A DNA stretch of 64,000 nucleotides. It comes from Mycobacteriaceae bacterium (lineage in GTDB: Bacteria; Actinomycetota; Actinomycetes; Mycobacteriales; Mycobacteriaceae). Location: NCBI GenBank assembly GCA_019749805.1, contig JAIEPH010000001.1:1-64000 (forward strand), written 5' to 3'. Of the stretch, positions 38,420-45,785 are shown in pieces; positions within the stretch are counted from its first letter, which is position 1, and each line of letters opens with the position of its first letter. The notes beneath the pieces were generated by a model that saw only the letters and a program-made list of their open reading frames with translations, had not been told where the DNA came from and did not search any database. Position numbers and translations under genes: made by a program.

Positions 38420-40150
38420 CTAGGACTCACGACTGGGCGGTATGAGCAGGTCGGGGTTGATGCGCAATTCACCGCGGCCGCTTGCGAGGTTGAGCGACCG
38501 CAGCCTGGACAGGGCGTTGCGGAACCCGCCGCCGTCTGCGCTGTATCCGGTTGCGTCGGCAATCTCGGCGATGGGGACGTCCTGATGCGGGTGCTCGGCC
38601 AGGTGCTCCAGGATCATTCGAGGGGCCTTGTCGAGGTGGTGTGCCCACCAGTCGATCAATTCGGGTCCCGGTGGCGGCAGGTGTTCCCAATTTCCGAGCC
38701 CGGCGCGACCCGCGGCCGTGATGGCGATGTCGCCCCGCCCCTGGATCAGTCCGCCGGTGCGAAGGCTCGACAGTGCGTTTCGGAAGCCGCCGCCCTTGTG
38801 GCTGCGGCCAGTCAGCAAGGCGATCTGGCTGGTCGTCCGCTGCCCGTGCTGGGCCAGCACTGTGAGGATTTCGCGTTCCGCCAGTTTGAGTTTGATCTGC
38901 GCGTCGGTTGGCGCTTCCGGCTCTGCGTGGGGCGGCGGAACGCGTTGCGCTCTGGCGGGTTTCGGGGTGGCGTTAGTCGCCGACGTTGGCGCGGAGGTGG
39001 GTGTGCGGGTGGTGAGTGCGTTCTCGACCTGGAAGGCCGCGTGGCTGATTTTTTCGCCGATCGCGCGCAGCTGCTCCACCGCGCTGGTGAGGGCTCCGAT
39101 GTCTTCGGTGGTCAACACCGGTACGTCGACTTCAACGATCTGCGCCGGGCGGGCCCGCTCGGCAGCCAGCTCGCGACGCAGACGTTCAATCTCGCGAGAC
39201 GCTGGCGGTGCTGCCGAATCGTCTTCGACGCCGGTGGTCGTGTCGTCGAGTTGCCGGCGCAGACCTTCGACGTCGACCGGCGCCCAGGTACTGGCGGTGT
39301 GCCGGCGTGCTCCCGCTTTGGGTGTGGCGCTGGAGTCGAAGGTTCGGCGGCGGCGGACGGTGATGTGTTGGGTGACTCCGAGCCATTCGGGCGACCACAC
39401 CCAGGCTTGCCCGACCGGCAGCGCCGGGAGCGACTGGCGCACCTGGCGGGCTTGACCCTCTTCGGCGTGCTGGGCGACCCAGTCGCTGATCGCACTGACG
39501 TCGTGCGGCGCCGTAACGCCTAGGGCGATGAGTGAATCTATCTGCGAGAGAACAGTTTTGTGCAATGCCGCTGCCCGCTGGCTGCACAGCGTGACCCCGA
39601 GGCCCTTGACCCGGCCGCGCCGGACGATGTCTTCGGTGGCCCCGAGGAGTCGTTCCACGCCGGCGGCGGTGCGCTGCGGGGCGAACTCGTCTGCCTCGTC
39701 GATGATCAGGTGCAGCGGGTCGCGGTTGCGCCAGTACAGCGTTTCCAGGAAGTCCGCGGCGAAGGTCTTGCGCTCGGCCTTGCGTAGCAGCGACAGGTCT
39801 ACCACTGCAGGGAAGCGTTCCTTGACGATCAGTTCGGCGATGGCGGCCCCCTGGTCGGCGCGCAGCGCGACGTCGGCGTGCTCGCCGCCAATGATGATGA
39901 CGGGGAACCCTGCTTCGCGGCCGTCGGCGGAGGATCGCAGGCCGTGCCAGACGCCGGTGGGGTCGATGACGCAGATTAGGCACCCTGCGCTCATCAGTTC
40001 TTCGGCGAGCACGGAGGCGGTGTGGGTCTTCCCGCGGCCCTTCTTGCCAAGGATGGCGAAGGTCGCCGTGACGCTGTCCACGGGCATGGTGAAGTCGTCG
40101 GCCAGGTTGATCGTCGCGGCCGTCGCGCCGTCGTGCCCGAGGTCTGTCAT
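38420..40150 (-). CDS. HerA/FtsK-type ATPase with two C-terminal winged helices
   Basis: 576-aa protein. Residues 25-260 are a DUF87/HerA-like ATPase: Walker A GKKGRGKTH (35-43), a strand LICVIDPTGVW, Walker B LHLIIDEADEF (D151, E152), and a sensor-like GVTLCSQRAAALHK. After a linker with a short coiled coil (EIERLRRELAAERARPAQIV), the last 140 residues contain two copies of a winged helix, each with GGGFRNALS-LR followed by a short beta wing (SLRTGGLIQGRG; RLRSLNLASGRG). It is likely a DNA-translocating or pumping ATPase. No NurA nuclease is adjacent. The leader (40151-40379) has a possible extended -10 TGCATACT. Confidence 0.82.
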   Translation of the reverse strand: MTDLGHDGATAATINLADDFTMPVDSVTATFAILGKKGRGKTHTASVLAEELMSAGCLICVIDPTGVWHGLRSSADGREAGFPVIIIGGEHADVALRADQGAAIAELIVKERFPAVVDLSLLRKAERKTFAADFLETLYWRNRDPLHLIIDEADEFAPQRTAAGVERLLGATEDIVRRGRVKGLGVTLCSQRAAALHKTVLSQIDSLIALGVTAPHDVSAISDWVAQHAEEGQARQVRQSLPALPVGQAWVWSPEWLGVTQHITVRRRRTFDSSATPKAGARRHTASTWAPVDVEGLRRQLDDTTTGVEDDSAAPPASREIERLRRELAAERARPAQIVEVDVPVLTTEDIGALTSAVEQLRAIGEKISHAAFQVENALTTRTPTSAPTSATNATPKPARAQRVPPPHAEPEAPTDAQIKLKLAEREILTVLAQHGQRTTSQIALLTGRSHKGGGFRNALSSLRTGGLIQGRGDIAITAAGRAGLGNWEHLPPPGPELIDWWAHHLDKAPRMILEHLAEHPHQDVPIAEIADATGYSADGGGFRNALSRLRSLNLASGRGELRINPDLLIPPSRES

Positions 40151-40350
40151 GTCGTCGCGCCTATCGGTGTGACCTGCTCAAATGAGATCTCTTCGGTTTC
40201 GAGTATGCACCGTGAGTAGCGGCGCGAGGCGTGTCGTGGCAGTCGCGTTTGCCTTCATTGCGCCGCTGGATGATTCCTTGGCCATGGGTCGCCCCAGGGG
40301 CCTGGCCCGCACCGGGGACGGGCCGCATGCCCGCCCAGCACGGCGCTGAA

Positions 40351-40376
40351 CAGGCATGTCGGCACGTCCCTGCTGG
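40351..40376 (+). repeat. Element C, weak copy
   Basis: CATGTCGGCACGTCCC-TGCTGG, related to the GATGNCACGTCCCC core, between the HerA-like gene start and the 3' end of the 40380 gene. Confidence 0.4.
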
Positions 40377-40379
40377 AGG

Positions 40380-40661
40380 TCAAGGACGATGGCGTACCCG
40401 ACGCGTCGTGGGGTCAGCGGGAACGATGACCTCGGTGCGTGGGTCGTGGTCGACCTCGCTCACGGAGTTGATTTGGCGCTCCACTCCCTGGAAGCCGTCG
40501 TCGTTGAGTTCGGCCAACCTGTTCTCCAGGTCCAGCTCGTCGATGTCCGCGCCGAGCGGCACCTGCACCCGAACCCGGTGCTCGGAGACTTCCGTCCACG
40601 TGACGAGGACCGTTTGCATCGTCGCTGGCTGACTCGGGGCGTGGCGGTCTGTTGAGGTCAT
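40380..40661 (-). CDS. Small DpnD/PcfM-like protein (93 aa) under a damage-type promoter
   Basis: 93-aa protein with TVLVTWTEVSEHRVRVQVPL, then GADIDELDLENRLAELNDDG: a beta hairpin plus helix typical of short DpnD/PcfM-like accessory proteins of mobile elements. No activity is known to me. ATG 40661 follows the leader hairpin (40683-40704) and CGAAGGGA. Confidence 0.68.
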   Translation of the reverse strand: MTSTDRHAPSQPATMQTVLVTWTEVSEHRVRVQVPLGADIDELDLENRLAELNDDGFQGVERQINSVSEVDHDPRTEVIVPADPTTRRVRHRP

Positions 40662-40682
40662 GGTGTCCCTTCGGGGTGAGGC

Positions 40683-40704
40683 GACTGGGCCAGCAGGCCG
40701 AGCC
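40683..40704 (-). ncRNA. Family A leader hairpin, 40380-40661 gene
   Basis: Outer stem GGCU/AGUC (compensatory change), C-C mismatch, inner GGCC/GGCC, loop UGCU. Confidence 0.75.
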
Positions 40705-40739
40705 GTGTGCACGCTGCCCAGGGTGGGGCGCATGGCCCA

Positions 40740-40761
40740 ATTGTATTGCGCTGCACCGACA
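40740..40761 (-). promoter_or_regulatory. RecA-NDp (PafBC-type) promoter, 40380-40661 gene
   Basis: TGTCGG (40756-40761), N10 starting TG, TACAAT (40740-40745) on the minus strand. Confidence 0.82.
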
Positions 40762-40790
40762 GGAAAGCATCGTTGCTAGTGGCTTTACGA

Positions 40791-41285
40791 TCACGGGCGC
40801 TGAGGCTGTCCTCCAATGCTGCCGGCGCGGCGGAGCAGCGAAGCGGCCACACCACGCTGGTAGCCGATGCCGGGCGCGGCTTCGAAGGCGTCCATCAGTT
40901 CGATGTCCGCAGCACCAGCCTCGTTGACGAGATGAATGCCGGCCGCGAGCACCCTGAGGTACGCCGCGGGCAGCAAGGCGATGATCTGGTTGGGACGACG
41001 TGCTCCCAGCTGGGCGGCCACCCGCTCGGGGCTGCACGATCCGGGCTGGCCCATCTTGAGGTCGTAGGGGGCAAGGACGGTGTCGAGGTCCACCAGTCCG
41101 TGCAATGCCGAGAGAATTGCGACCCCGGCGGGCTGCCCGCAGACCCGGGTGGTCTCAGCTGCTTCGCTGCGTGCAGCGGACAGCATGAACGCGAAGTGGT
41201 TGCTGCAGTAGAGCTTCGCGGCCGGTGCGGGGTGCCGCCGCTTGGCGGCGGCGCAGGCGACGACCAGGAGGACGCCGCCGCTCAC
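40791..41285 (-). CDS. DUF6884-like protein (164 aa)
   Basis: 164-aa protein starting at GTG 41285, overlapping the upstream stop by GTGA. LLVVACAAAKRRHPAPAAKL (Cys, Lys), YCSNHFAFMLSAARS, AGVAILSALHGLVDLDTVLA and PYDLKMG match the DUF6884 pattern, where a conserved ACG-KK, LSA-HG-L and PY suggest a nucleobase-related enzyme. Family members occur in phages and plasmids. The frame upstream to 41603 is antisense to the preceding gene and was not used. Confidence 0.78.
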   Translation of the reverse strand: MSGGVLLVVACAAAKRRHPAPAAKLYCSNHFAFMLSAARSEAAETTRVCGQPAGVAILSALHGLVDLDTVLAPYDLKMGQPGSCSPERVAAQLGARRPNQIIALLPAAYLRVLAAGIHLVNEAGAADIELMDAFEAAPGIGYQRGVAASLLRRAGSIGGQPQRP

Positions 41286-41587
41286 CGGAAGTCCTTGGAG
41301 TCGATGATGAATTGCGTCACTTCGCGGCACCGTGTCGGGCAGGCGATGACGGCGAGGTCGTTGCAACGCAGTCGTACCTTTCTGCCGGAGCCGTCGAGGA
41401 CGATGCGGACGTAACCCCCGGGCACGCCCACGACCATGCCGGTGCGTTCCCCGGCGGTGTGCCAAGCGGTGCCGGGCCGCAGCGCTACCCGGTCTGCGAG
41501 TTGGAAGTCCGCCAGCGACGTCGAGTAGGCGACGTCGTCGCCGTCGAGGTCTTGAACGGTGGTGTAGAAACGGTCGTCGAGTGGCAT
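41282..41587 (-). CDS. Hypothetical protein (101 aa) with family A leader
   Basis: 101-aa protein. DRFYTTVQDLDGDDVAYSTS, then GERTGMVVGVPGGYVRIVLD and GRKVRLRCNDLAVIACP read like a small SH3/Tudor-type beta barrel. It precedes the DUF6884 gene with GTGA overlap. ATG 41587 follows TGAGGGAG and the family A hairpin (41615-41636). No RecA-NDp box was found; the region upstream holds an 8-bp stem-loop (41646-41670). Confidence 0.7.
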   Translation of the reverse strand: MPLDDRFYTTVQDLDGDDVAYSTSLADFQLADRVALRPGTAWHTAGERTGMVVGVPGGYVRIVLDGSGRKVRLRCNDLAVIACPTRCREVTQFIIDSKDFR

Positions 41588-41614
41588 GGCAGCACTCCCT
41601 CAATGGGTGTTGGT

Positions 41615-41636
41615 GACCGGGTCGTCGGGCCTGGCC
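41615..41636 (-). ncRNA. Family A leader hairpin, 41282-41587 gene
   Basis: Outer stem GGCC/GGUC, A-C mismatch, short inner stem GG/CC. Confidence 0.7.
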
Positions 41637-41645
41637 GGTTGTCCG

Positions 41646-41670
41646 CTGACCACGCTGGGAGGGTGGTCAG
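41646..41670 (-). terminator. Perfect 8-bp stem-loop between two minus-strand genes
   Basis: CTGACCAC/GTGGTCAG with a 9-nt loop lies just after the stop of the 41706-42038 gene and before the 41587 leader. It may terminate the upstream gene or be part of the leader. Confidence 0.45.
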
Positions 41671-41705
41671 CCTTTCGAGTTCCGGGTGCGTTGTCGATCT
41701 GCGGT

Positions 41706-42038
41706 TCAGGCGGCGAGCGAGGACAGCAAGGCGTAGCTCAGGGCGTGGCACTGCGCTGTGGTCATGCTGGTGGGCGCGGCCGTCGCGGGGTCGACGGCGA
41801 CGACGATGGCATCACCGGCAATGAGTGGTACGTCGTGTGGGCCATGGTCGGATGCCGCGACAGCCAAAGCCATTGCCGCCATGTTCAGTTCGGCGTCGGG
41901 GTGTGCGGCCGCGTCGCGATACCAGAGGTCGAGGTTGTGCCGGAATGCGAGTGTGGCGGGGTGGGTGGCGCGGTGGTCGCCGGCGTCGAGTTCGAGGCCG
42001 CGGACCCACCCGTCGGCGGTGATGGTCACTGCGTGCAC
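41706..42038 (-). CDS. Hypothetical protein (110 aa)
   Basis: 110-aa protein starting at GTG 42038 with TAGGAGGT 5-6 nt upstream. MHAVTITADGWVRGLELDAG and PLIAGDAIVVAVDPATAAPT suggest a DUF3846-like or similar small domain. It lies 9 bp downstream of the 42048-42416 gene, in the same direction, and probably forms part of the unit started at 42778-42799. Confidence 0.65.
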   Translation of the reverse strand: MHAVTITADGWVRGLELDAGDHRATHPATLAFRHNLDLWYRDAAAHPDAELNMAAMALAVAASDHGPHDVPLIAGDAIVVAVDPATAAPTSMTTAQCHALSYALLSSLAA

Positions 42039-42047
42039 GTCTACCTC

Positions 42048-42416
42048 CTAGTCGTGTGTGGCCGGCGGCGGAGCGTCGGGCGTTAGGTGCGTGCCGAAGG
42101 GCGGGGACGTGCCATCGGTGCTGGTCGTCGGCGCGGTGCCGTGTTCGTGGGCGAGAGACTGTCGGGCGCGGCCTCGCATGCGGTGCACGTAGCGCTGGAT
42201 GTCGTCAATGCGATCGGCGATCTCGTCGATGTCGCCTTCGATGATCAGGCCGTCCTCTTCGCCGAGGAACAGCGCCCACGGCGCATCCACCCTCTTCGCC
42301 CACATGTCGTCGTCATCTGGGCCGGCGGTGTTCAGCTCGTCAGGTGCGTGGTCGCGGTCGACCAGTAGGTAATTCAAGCCCTGGACCCGCGCCCAGTTGT
42401 ACTTGCTGCCGCTCAT
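42048..42416 (-). CDS. Hypothetical protein (122 aa), second gene of a unit
   Basis: 122-aa acidic protein. NWARVQGLNYLLVDRDHAPD, DAPWALFLGEEDGLIIEGDI and DEIADRIDDIQRYVHRMRGR form a compact alpha/beta domain; the C-terminal 30 residues are Thr/Pro-rich and are encoded over an element C copy (42101-42126). ATG 42416 overlaps the stop of 42413-42691 by ATGA. It is unrecognised. Confidence 0.7.
   Translation of the reverse strand: MSGSKYNWARVQGLNYLLVDRDHAPDELNTAGPDDDDMWAKRVDAPWALFLGEEDGLIIEGDIDEIADRIDDIQRYVHRMRGRARQSLAHEHGTAPTTSTDGTSPPFGTHLTPDAPPPATHD
42101..42126 (-). repeat. Element C copy inside the 3' end of a gene
   Basis: Minus strand GACCAG-CAC-CGATGGCACGTCCCCGC. It lies in the Thr/Pro-rich C-terminal coding part of the 42048-42416 gene. 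Confidence 0.6.
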
Positions 42417-42691
42417 CGGTCGCTCCCCTCCCCGTTGTTCTCGTCGTCCGCGCCGTCCTGCCACCCCTGCTCTTCCTCGTCGGCGGCGGCTTGGCGGTCC
42501 GCGCAGTTCCCGCAGGCTCCGTCCCATCCCTCGCCGTCGTCGAGGGAGGCCATGCAGCCCTCGTCGAACGGGTCCGAACAGATGTCGTCGCGATCGGTGT
42601 CGGAGAGCGCCTGCCGGGCGTCTAGCTGCTCGTTGGCTTCGACCGTGTGGGCCATATCGTCGAAAACATGGGAACTGTCAACGTATTTCAT
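42413..42691 (-). CDS. Acidic cysteine-containing protein (92 aa) under a damage-type promoter
   Basis: 92-aa, very acidic protein: MKYVDSSHVFDDMAHTVEAN, DDICSDPFDEGCMASLDDGE, GACGNCADRQAAADEEEQG. Four Cys (C..C..CxxC) may form one zinc site. The acidity would suit a DNA-mimic or a protein partner; no family is recognised. ATG 42691 is fixed by the leader hairpin and GAAGGGGTGG. It heads a unit of at least three genes (to 41706). Confidence 0.72.
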   Translation of the reverse strand: MKYVDSSHVFDDMAHTVEANEQLDARQALSDTDRDDICSDPFDEGCMASLDDGEGWDGACGNCADRQAAADEEEQGWQDGADDENNGEGSDR

Positions 42692-42719
42692 CAGTGAGTC
42701 CACCCCTTCGGGGATTGGT

Positions 42720-42741
42720 GACCGGGCCCGCGGGCCTGGCC
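42720..42741 (-). ncRNA. Family A leader hairpin, 42413-42691 unit (best copy)
   Basis: Outer stem GGCC/GGUC, A-C mismatch, inner GGCCC/GGGCC. Followed by ACCAAUCCCCGAAGGGG, where CCCC-GAA-GGGG sequesters the Shine-Dalgarno. Confidence 0.85.
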
Positions 42742-42777
42742 GATTGGTGTGCACTCGTTGTGCGAGTCGCTGCGTTC

Positions 42778-42799
42778 AGTTTATCGCGGGGGTCCGACA
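42778..42799 (-). promoter_or_regulatory. RecA-NDp (PafBC-type) promoter, 42413-42691 unit
   Basis: TGTCGG (42794-42799), N10, TAAACT (42778-42783) on the minus strand. Confidence 0.8.
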
Positions 42800-42834
42800 G
42801 ATTCGGGGGCCGCAGGGGGTTCGGAGCCGATCGA

Positions 42835-43005
42835 CTAGCCGGGGGCGCTCGGTGACCCCGGGATCATTGCCGCGAGTCCCGTTGCCTGCGCCGCGGAGTC
42901 GAGGGTCGCCGCGTCGATTCGCAGCAGCGCGTCTTCGGAAAGTGCATGCGCCAAGCGAACGAGTTCCACGACCGCGACGAAATGCGGGCCGAAGAGCGAC
43001 GTCAT
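42835..43005 (-). CDS. Small protein (56 aa) under element B
   Basis: A 56-codon frame: MTSLFGPHFVAVVELVRLAH, ALSEDALLRIDAATLDSAA, then a Pro/Ser tail. ATG 43005 has GTGAGGTG just upstream, and element B ends 14 bp before it, as for other genes. One amphipathic helix pair is predicted by eye. The function is unknown. Confidence 0.6.
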   Translation of the reverse strand: MTSLFGPHFVAVVELVRLAHALSEDALLRIDAATLDSAAQATGLAAMIPGSPSAPG

Positions 43006-43019
43006 CACCTCACTGTCGG

Positions 43020-43052
43020 AGTAGTACCGCCGACCGAGTCCAATTCCGTCGC
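43020..43052 (-). promoter_or_regulatory. Element B, copy upstream of the 56-aa gene
   Basis: GCGACGGAAT-N12-GCGGTACTACT on the minus strand; spacing is the same, with three substitutions in the conserved ends. Confidence 0.62.
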
Positions 43053-43106
43053 CGGGCTTCCAAATTCGTCTGCCGGACGGCCACGCGTCAGAGGAATGTC
43101 GCGGGG

Positions 43107-43781
43107 TCAGTCTCCAGTCATGACGACTTGCCCCCAGGGGGCTCTGAGAGCAGCGAGTTGTTCGGGATCCAGGATGTCGTCGAAGTAGACGGCGTAGGCG
43201 ACGTCGATGAGCAACTGGTCCGAGACGTCGCCGTCAGAAGGGAGACGCCGCATTGCTGCGCACGTCAAAGCTTCTGCCGCCCGTTCGACTTGGTCGATGC
43301 GGGGATCGTCAGGCGTGCGCTCCCAGAACTGCCATACGTGTTCTCTGATGGATTGGAGCGCAACGGAGGTCAGCGTCGACTGCGCGATCCCACGCCAGTA
43401 CACGGCTGCTGAGTCACTCACCGCAGCGACACCATCACATAAGGCCGAGATCTCGCGCCACTGAGCCCCATAGACCTGCTCCATGGCCGCGCTGTCGTCC
43501 TCCACCGTCGCGGCAACGGCGATGATGGCCTGGTCGCTCCACCATTCATCGTCGCGGTCACGGTGCAGGTAGGGAATGGCTTCTCTGACGATTGGCTTGA
43601 CCCCGAACGCGTCCAGTGCGGCCCTGCATTCCTCATCTGCGCGGAGTTGCTCAGCGAAATCGTCGGCCTCTTGCCGCGAGATCTCCTCGCTGAACACTGT
43701 GCGCTCGAGCGCCCACGCCTGCATGTTCCGCACGGCGTCTTCGAACCGCTCGAATGCGCCCCCGAAGGAATCGTCAGCCAT
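43107..43781 (-). CDS. Hypothetical protein (224 aa)
   Basis: 224-aa, mostly helical acidic protein: EDAVRNMQAWALERTVFSEE, ISRQEADDFAEQLRADEECR, then IAVAATVEDDSAAMEQVYGA and QFWERTPDDPRIDQVERAAE. It is unrecognised. ATG 43781 is preceded by AAAGGAG. An inverted repeat CGAAC-GT-GTTCG overlaps this region (43796-43808), close to but not matching a LexA box. It starts 30 bp after the stop of the 43812 gene and is probably in its transcript. Confidence 0.68.
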   Translation of the reverse strand: MADDSFGGAFERFEDAVRNMQAWALERTVFSEEISRQEADDFAEQLRADEECRAALDAFGVKPIVREAIPYLHRDRDDEWWSDQAIIAVAATVEDDSAAMEQVYGAQWREISALCDGVAAVSDSAAVYWRGIAQSTLTSVALQSIREHVWQFWERTPDDPRIDQVERAAEALTCAAMRRLPSDGDVSDQLLIDVAYAVYFDDILDPEQLAALRAPWGQVVMTGD

Positions 43782-43811
43782 CCCCTAGGACTCCTTTCGA
43801 ACACGTTCGGC

Positions 43812-44060
43812 TTATGGCCATGGGTCATCCTCTGCCCAGCGCTCACCGGCCGCCATGAAATCGAAGTCAGGCGGTGCCATTTCCGGGTAACGAGAGCGAA
43901 TCTCGGCCATCCGAGGCGTCAGCCTCTCGGCGTATGCCTCGTAGTGCACGTCGCACCGGCTGTACCGTTCACCGCTGCCCGAGAGGGCTGCACGGGGGAA
44001 TGTGTCGCCGCCGCAGCCGTCGGGCCCGTCGAGGCATTCACGATCGTCGTGGATTCCCAT
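43812..44060 (-). CDS. Actinophage-type small zinc-finger-like protein (82 aa)
   Basis: 82-aa protein: CLDGPDGCGGDTFPRAALSG, then YSRCDVHYEAYAERLTPRMA, ending MAAGERWAEDDPWP. The C...C...F...RCxxHY pattern with a GERW-DE tail is a very common actinophage and plasmid accessory protein, probably holding one zinc ion. ATG 44060 has GAAGGGA upstream. The RecA-NDp promoter at 44113-44134 is exact, but no family A hairpin is seen in the short leader. Confidence 0.78.
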   Translation of the reverse strand: MGIHDDRECLDGPDGCGGDTFPRAALSGSGERYSRCDVHYEAYAERLTPRMAEIRSRYPEMAPPDFDFMAAGERWAEDDPWP

Positions 44061-44112
44061 GTCGCATCCCTTCGGCGTACTGCTCACCACTTGCGTTGCG
44101 CTGCTGATCTTT

Positions 44113-44134
44113 ACGCTACCGCCGCCTACCGACA
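44113..44134 (-). promoter_or_regulatory. RecA-NDp (PafBC-type) promoter, zinc-finger-like gene
   Basis: TGTCGG (44129-44134), N10, TAGCGT (44113-44118) on the minus strand. Confidence 0.75.
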
Positions 44135-44163
44135 CGACCGCTGCTCCGTCGTGCGGGAGGGTT

Positions 44164-44799
44164 TCATGACCGACGATAGGTGGACTGGAGTTCCAAGGGT
44201 TCACCGGTCCTGGCGGCTGTGCGGATCTTGTCCAGTGAGGCTTCGGTTATTCCGGTGTCGCGGTTGGCGGGGTCGACGTCGAGGCTTCCGAGGATGGCGT
44301 ACAGCTCGTCGTCGGACAGGTCGCCGGCGCGGTGCAGGGTTATGGCGCCGATGAGCGCTTCGAGCATGACGCGCTCTTCGGGGGCGTATTTGGAGAACTC
44401 GGCACCGGCCCACGACATGGGTTCGTCGTTGGCGCGGTGGAGGCGCTGCAGCGCTCCGTCGACATCACCGCGGAATCGGCGGACAAAGGGCGTGTCTTCT
44501 TCGCTGAGGGTGGAGCTGGTCAGTTCGGCTTCGGCGTCGGCGAGCCAGCGTTCCAGCATGGCGTAGACGCCTTTGCGATCCGCGAATGCCATTGCCCGCC
44601 AGAAGGTTCGCCAGGCGCCCATGTAGCGCTTGTCCTTGGGATGCCGGGGTACCAGGTGCGAGCGGATGACGATGTCGCCGCTGGTCGACTTGGCGATCTT
44701 GCCTGCCCACGCCGGGGTGAGGCGTTCCTCGGGGAACTCGACCGGTGTCGCCGGCGGGAACCAAGGCTGTTCCGGCGAGTACACGCGGCTGTCGGTCAT
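44164..44799 (-). CDS. Hypothetical protein (211 aa)
   Basis: 211-aa protein: FPEERLTPAWAGKIAKSTSG, DIVIRSHLVPRHPKDKRYMG, AWRTFWRAMAFADRKGVYAM, and a helical C-terminus (ERVMLEALIGAITLHRAGDL). It is unrecognised. ATG 44799 has AAGGAG upstream. The leader holds an extended stem-loop (RNA GGCCGCCGGC...CGGCAGUC, about 44832-44860) that may be a divergent family A member; no damage promoter is visible. Confidence 0.68.
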   Translation of the reverse strand: MTDSRVYSPEQPWFPPATPVEFPEERLTPAWAGKIAKSTSGDIVIRSHLVPRHPKDKRYMGAWRTFWRAMAFADRKGVYAMLERWLADAEAELTSSTLSEEDTPFVRRFRGDVDGALQRLHRANDEPMSWAGAEFSKYAPEERVMLEALIGAITLHRAGDLSDDELYAILGSLDVDPANRDTGITEASLDKIRTAARTGEPLELQSTYRRS

Positions 44800-44865
44800 G
44801 TTGAGGGCTCCTTGCGTATGGGTGGGTGAGACTGCCGAAGGCGTGCGTGCCGGCGGCCAAGGCGG

Positions 44866-44895
44866 TGAGCAGGAAGGCTGGCATGTCCCCTGCGG
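44866..44895 (+). repeat. Element C copy
   Basis: AGGAAGGCTGGCATGTCCCCTGC, matching the GATGNCACGTCCCC core with changes, between the 44799 gene start and the 3' end of 44915-45307. Confidence 0.5.
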
Positions 44896-44914
44896 CGGTG
44901 TCGCCCCCGCGGCG

Positions 44915-45307
44915 TCACAGCGGCGCTCCGGCCGTGAGCTGCATGCCGAGCAGGATCCCCACCAGCAGCGCCAGCACCATCAATGCGCTGGCGAGTGCGG
45001 TGGCCGGCAGTGGCCAGTTGCGGGGGTTGTGCGGTGACGGCACGACATCTGTCCAGAAGTCCAGTGCAGCGCGCAGAGCGTCGGGATGGGTAGGGGTGTT
45101 CTGCATGGCCGTGTGCACCCAGTGCCAGCGCACCCCGTAGGCCAACATGAGCGCGGCGACCTGGGCGCGAATGACGTCGGCCTCGCCGAACCGCCGGGCG
45201 TCTGCGAGGCTGCCCGCCGTGGGGACGGCGGGTTGGATGAGTTCGGCGATGATGGGCCCGGGCAGGCCGACCCGGGCGGCGACCTCGTCTTCGGTGAACT
45301 GCTGCAT
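44915..45307 (-). CDS. MerR-like N-terminus plus C-terminal membrane segment (130 aa)
   Basis: 130-aa protein. Residues 1-55 (MQQFTEDEVAARVGLPGPII, ADARRFGEADVIRAQVAALM) resemble the MerR/excisionase helix-turn-helix. Residues ~105-125 are one membrane segment (ALASALMVLALLVGILLGMQ). A membrane-tethered HTH would be unusual; it may instead be a topology anchor. ATG 45307 is set by the leader hairpin (45334-45355) and GACGGGAAG. No clear RecA-NDp box is seen (ATCAG and TACTGT are badly spaced). Confidence 0.7.
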   Translation of the reverse strand: MQQFTEDEVAARVGLPGPIIAELIQPAVPTAGSLADARRFGEADVIRAQVAALMLAYGVRWHWVHTAMQNTPTHPDALRAALDFWTDVVPSPHNPRNWPLPATALASALMVLALLVGILLGMQLTAGAPL

Positions 45308-45333
45308 GGCGTGCTTCCCGTCGGACGTGTTGG

Positions 45334-45355
45334 GACCGGATACGCGTACCCGGCC
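45334..45355 (-). ncRNA. Family A leader hairpin, 44915-45307 gene
   Basis: Outer stem GGCC/GGUC, inner GGGUAC/GUAUCC fully paired with one G-U pair: the strongest inner-stem change that still pairs. Confidence 0.8.
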
Positions 45356-45435
45356 GGCTGGCTGTAGGTCGAGCCGCTGGGGGCGGCTCACTGTGCGGTC
45401 ACAGTACTGGGGCGGGGGCTGATCCTGTGATGCCA

Positions 45436-45651
45436 TCACGTGATCGTGTCCGCAGGTTTGACCGTTTCCAGCTGAGCGCAGAGCCTGTCGAGGACGTCCA
45501 GGCCCAATCCGGCCCATCTCGCGGATCCGCCGTCGCCGAAGTCCACCCAGACAGTGCCCGCCGCCTCGGGCGAAACCGCAGACGTGTCCTGACTGGCGGA
45601 CTGATCGTGATCGCATAGCTGCGGCGCGCTGGTGTATGGCGTTGTGCTCAT
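45436..45651 (-). CDS. Small hypothetical protein (71 aa) under a damage-type promoter
   Basis: 71-aa protein: APQLCDHDQSASQDTSAVSP, then AAGTVWVDFGDGGSARWAGL and GLDVLDRLCAQLETVKPADT. A beta hairpin and one helix are predicted by eye. It is unrecognised. ATG 45651 follows the leader hairpin (45675-45696) and CGAAAGGGA. Confidence 0.7.
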   Translation of the reverse strand: MSTTPYTSAPQLCDHDQSASQDTSAVSPEAAGTVWVDFGDGGSARWAGLGLDVLDRLCAQLETVKPADTIT

Positions 45652-45674
45652 GTGTTGTCCCTTTCGGGTTCGTT

Positions 45675-45696
45675 GGCTGGGCTCGCAGGCCTAGCC
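45675..45696 (-). ncRNA. Family A leader hairpin, 45436-45651 gene
   Basis: Outer stem GGCU/AGCC, a perfect compensatory change from GGCC/GGUC; A-C mismatch; inner GGC/GCC. Followed by CCCGAAAGGG. Confidence 0.8.
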
Positions 45697-45723
45697 GGAT
45701 GATTGGAAACTGTTGCGGTGCTA

Positions 45724-45745
45724 AGTCTATCGGGAAGCACTGACA
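45724..45745 (-). promoter_or_regulatory. RecA-NDp (PafBC-type) promoter, 45436-45651 gene
   Basis: TGTCAG (45740-45745), N10 starting TG, TAGACT (45724-45729) on the minus strand. Confidence 0.8.
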
Positions 45746-45785
45746 TCGTTGCAGTGATCGGTGCCCGCTGCATCTGCGCAACTGA

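Noticed and set aside
38360..39523. 387-codon plus-strand frame opposite the HerA-like gene
   Set aside because: Antisense artefact; the minus-strand ATPase motifs are unambiguous.
43796..43808. CGAAC-GT-GTTCG resembling an SOS (LexA) box
   Set aside because: The mycobacterial box needs four bases between GAAC and GTTC; here there are two.
44832..44860. An 18th family A leader hairpin before the 44799 gene
   Set aside because: The stem-loop is longer (about 29 nt) and the outer pairs are only partly kept; listed as possible in the gene entry, not counted.
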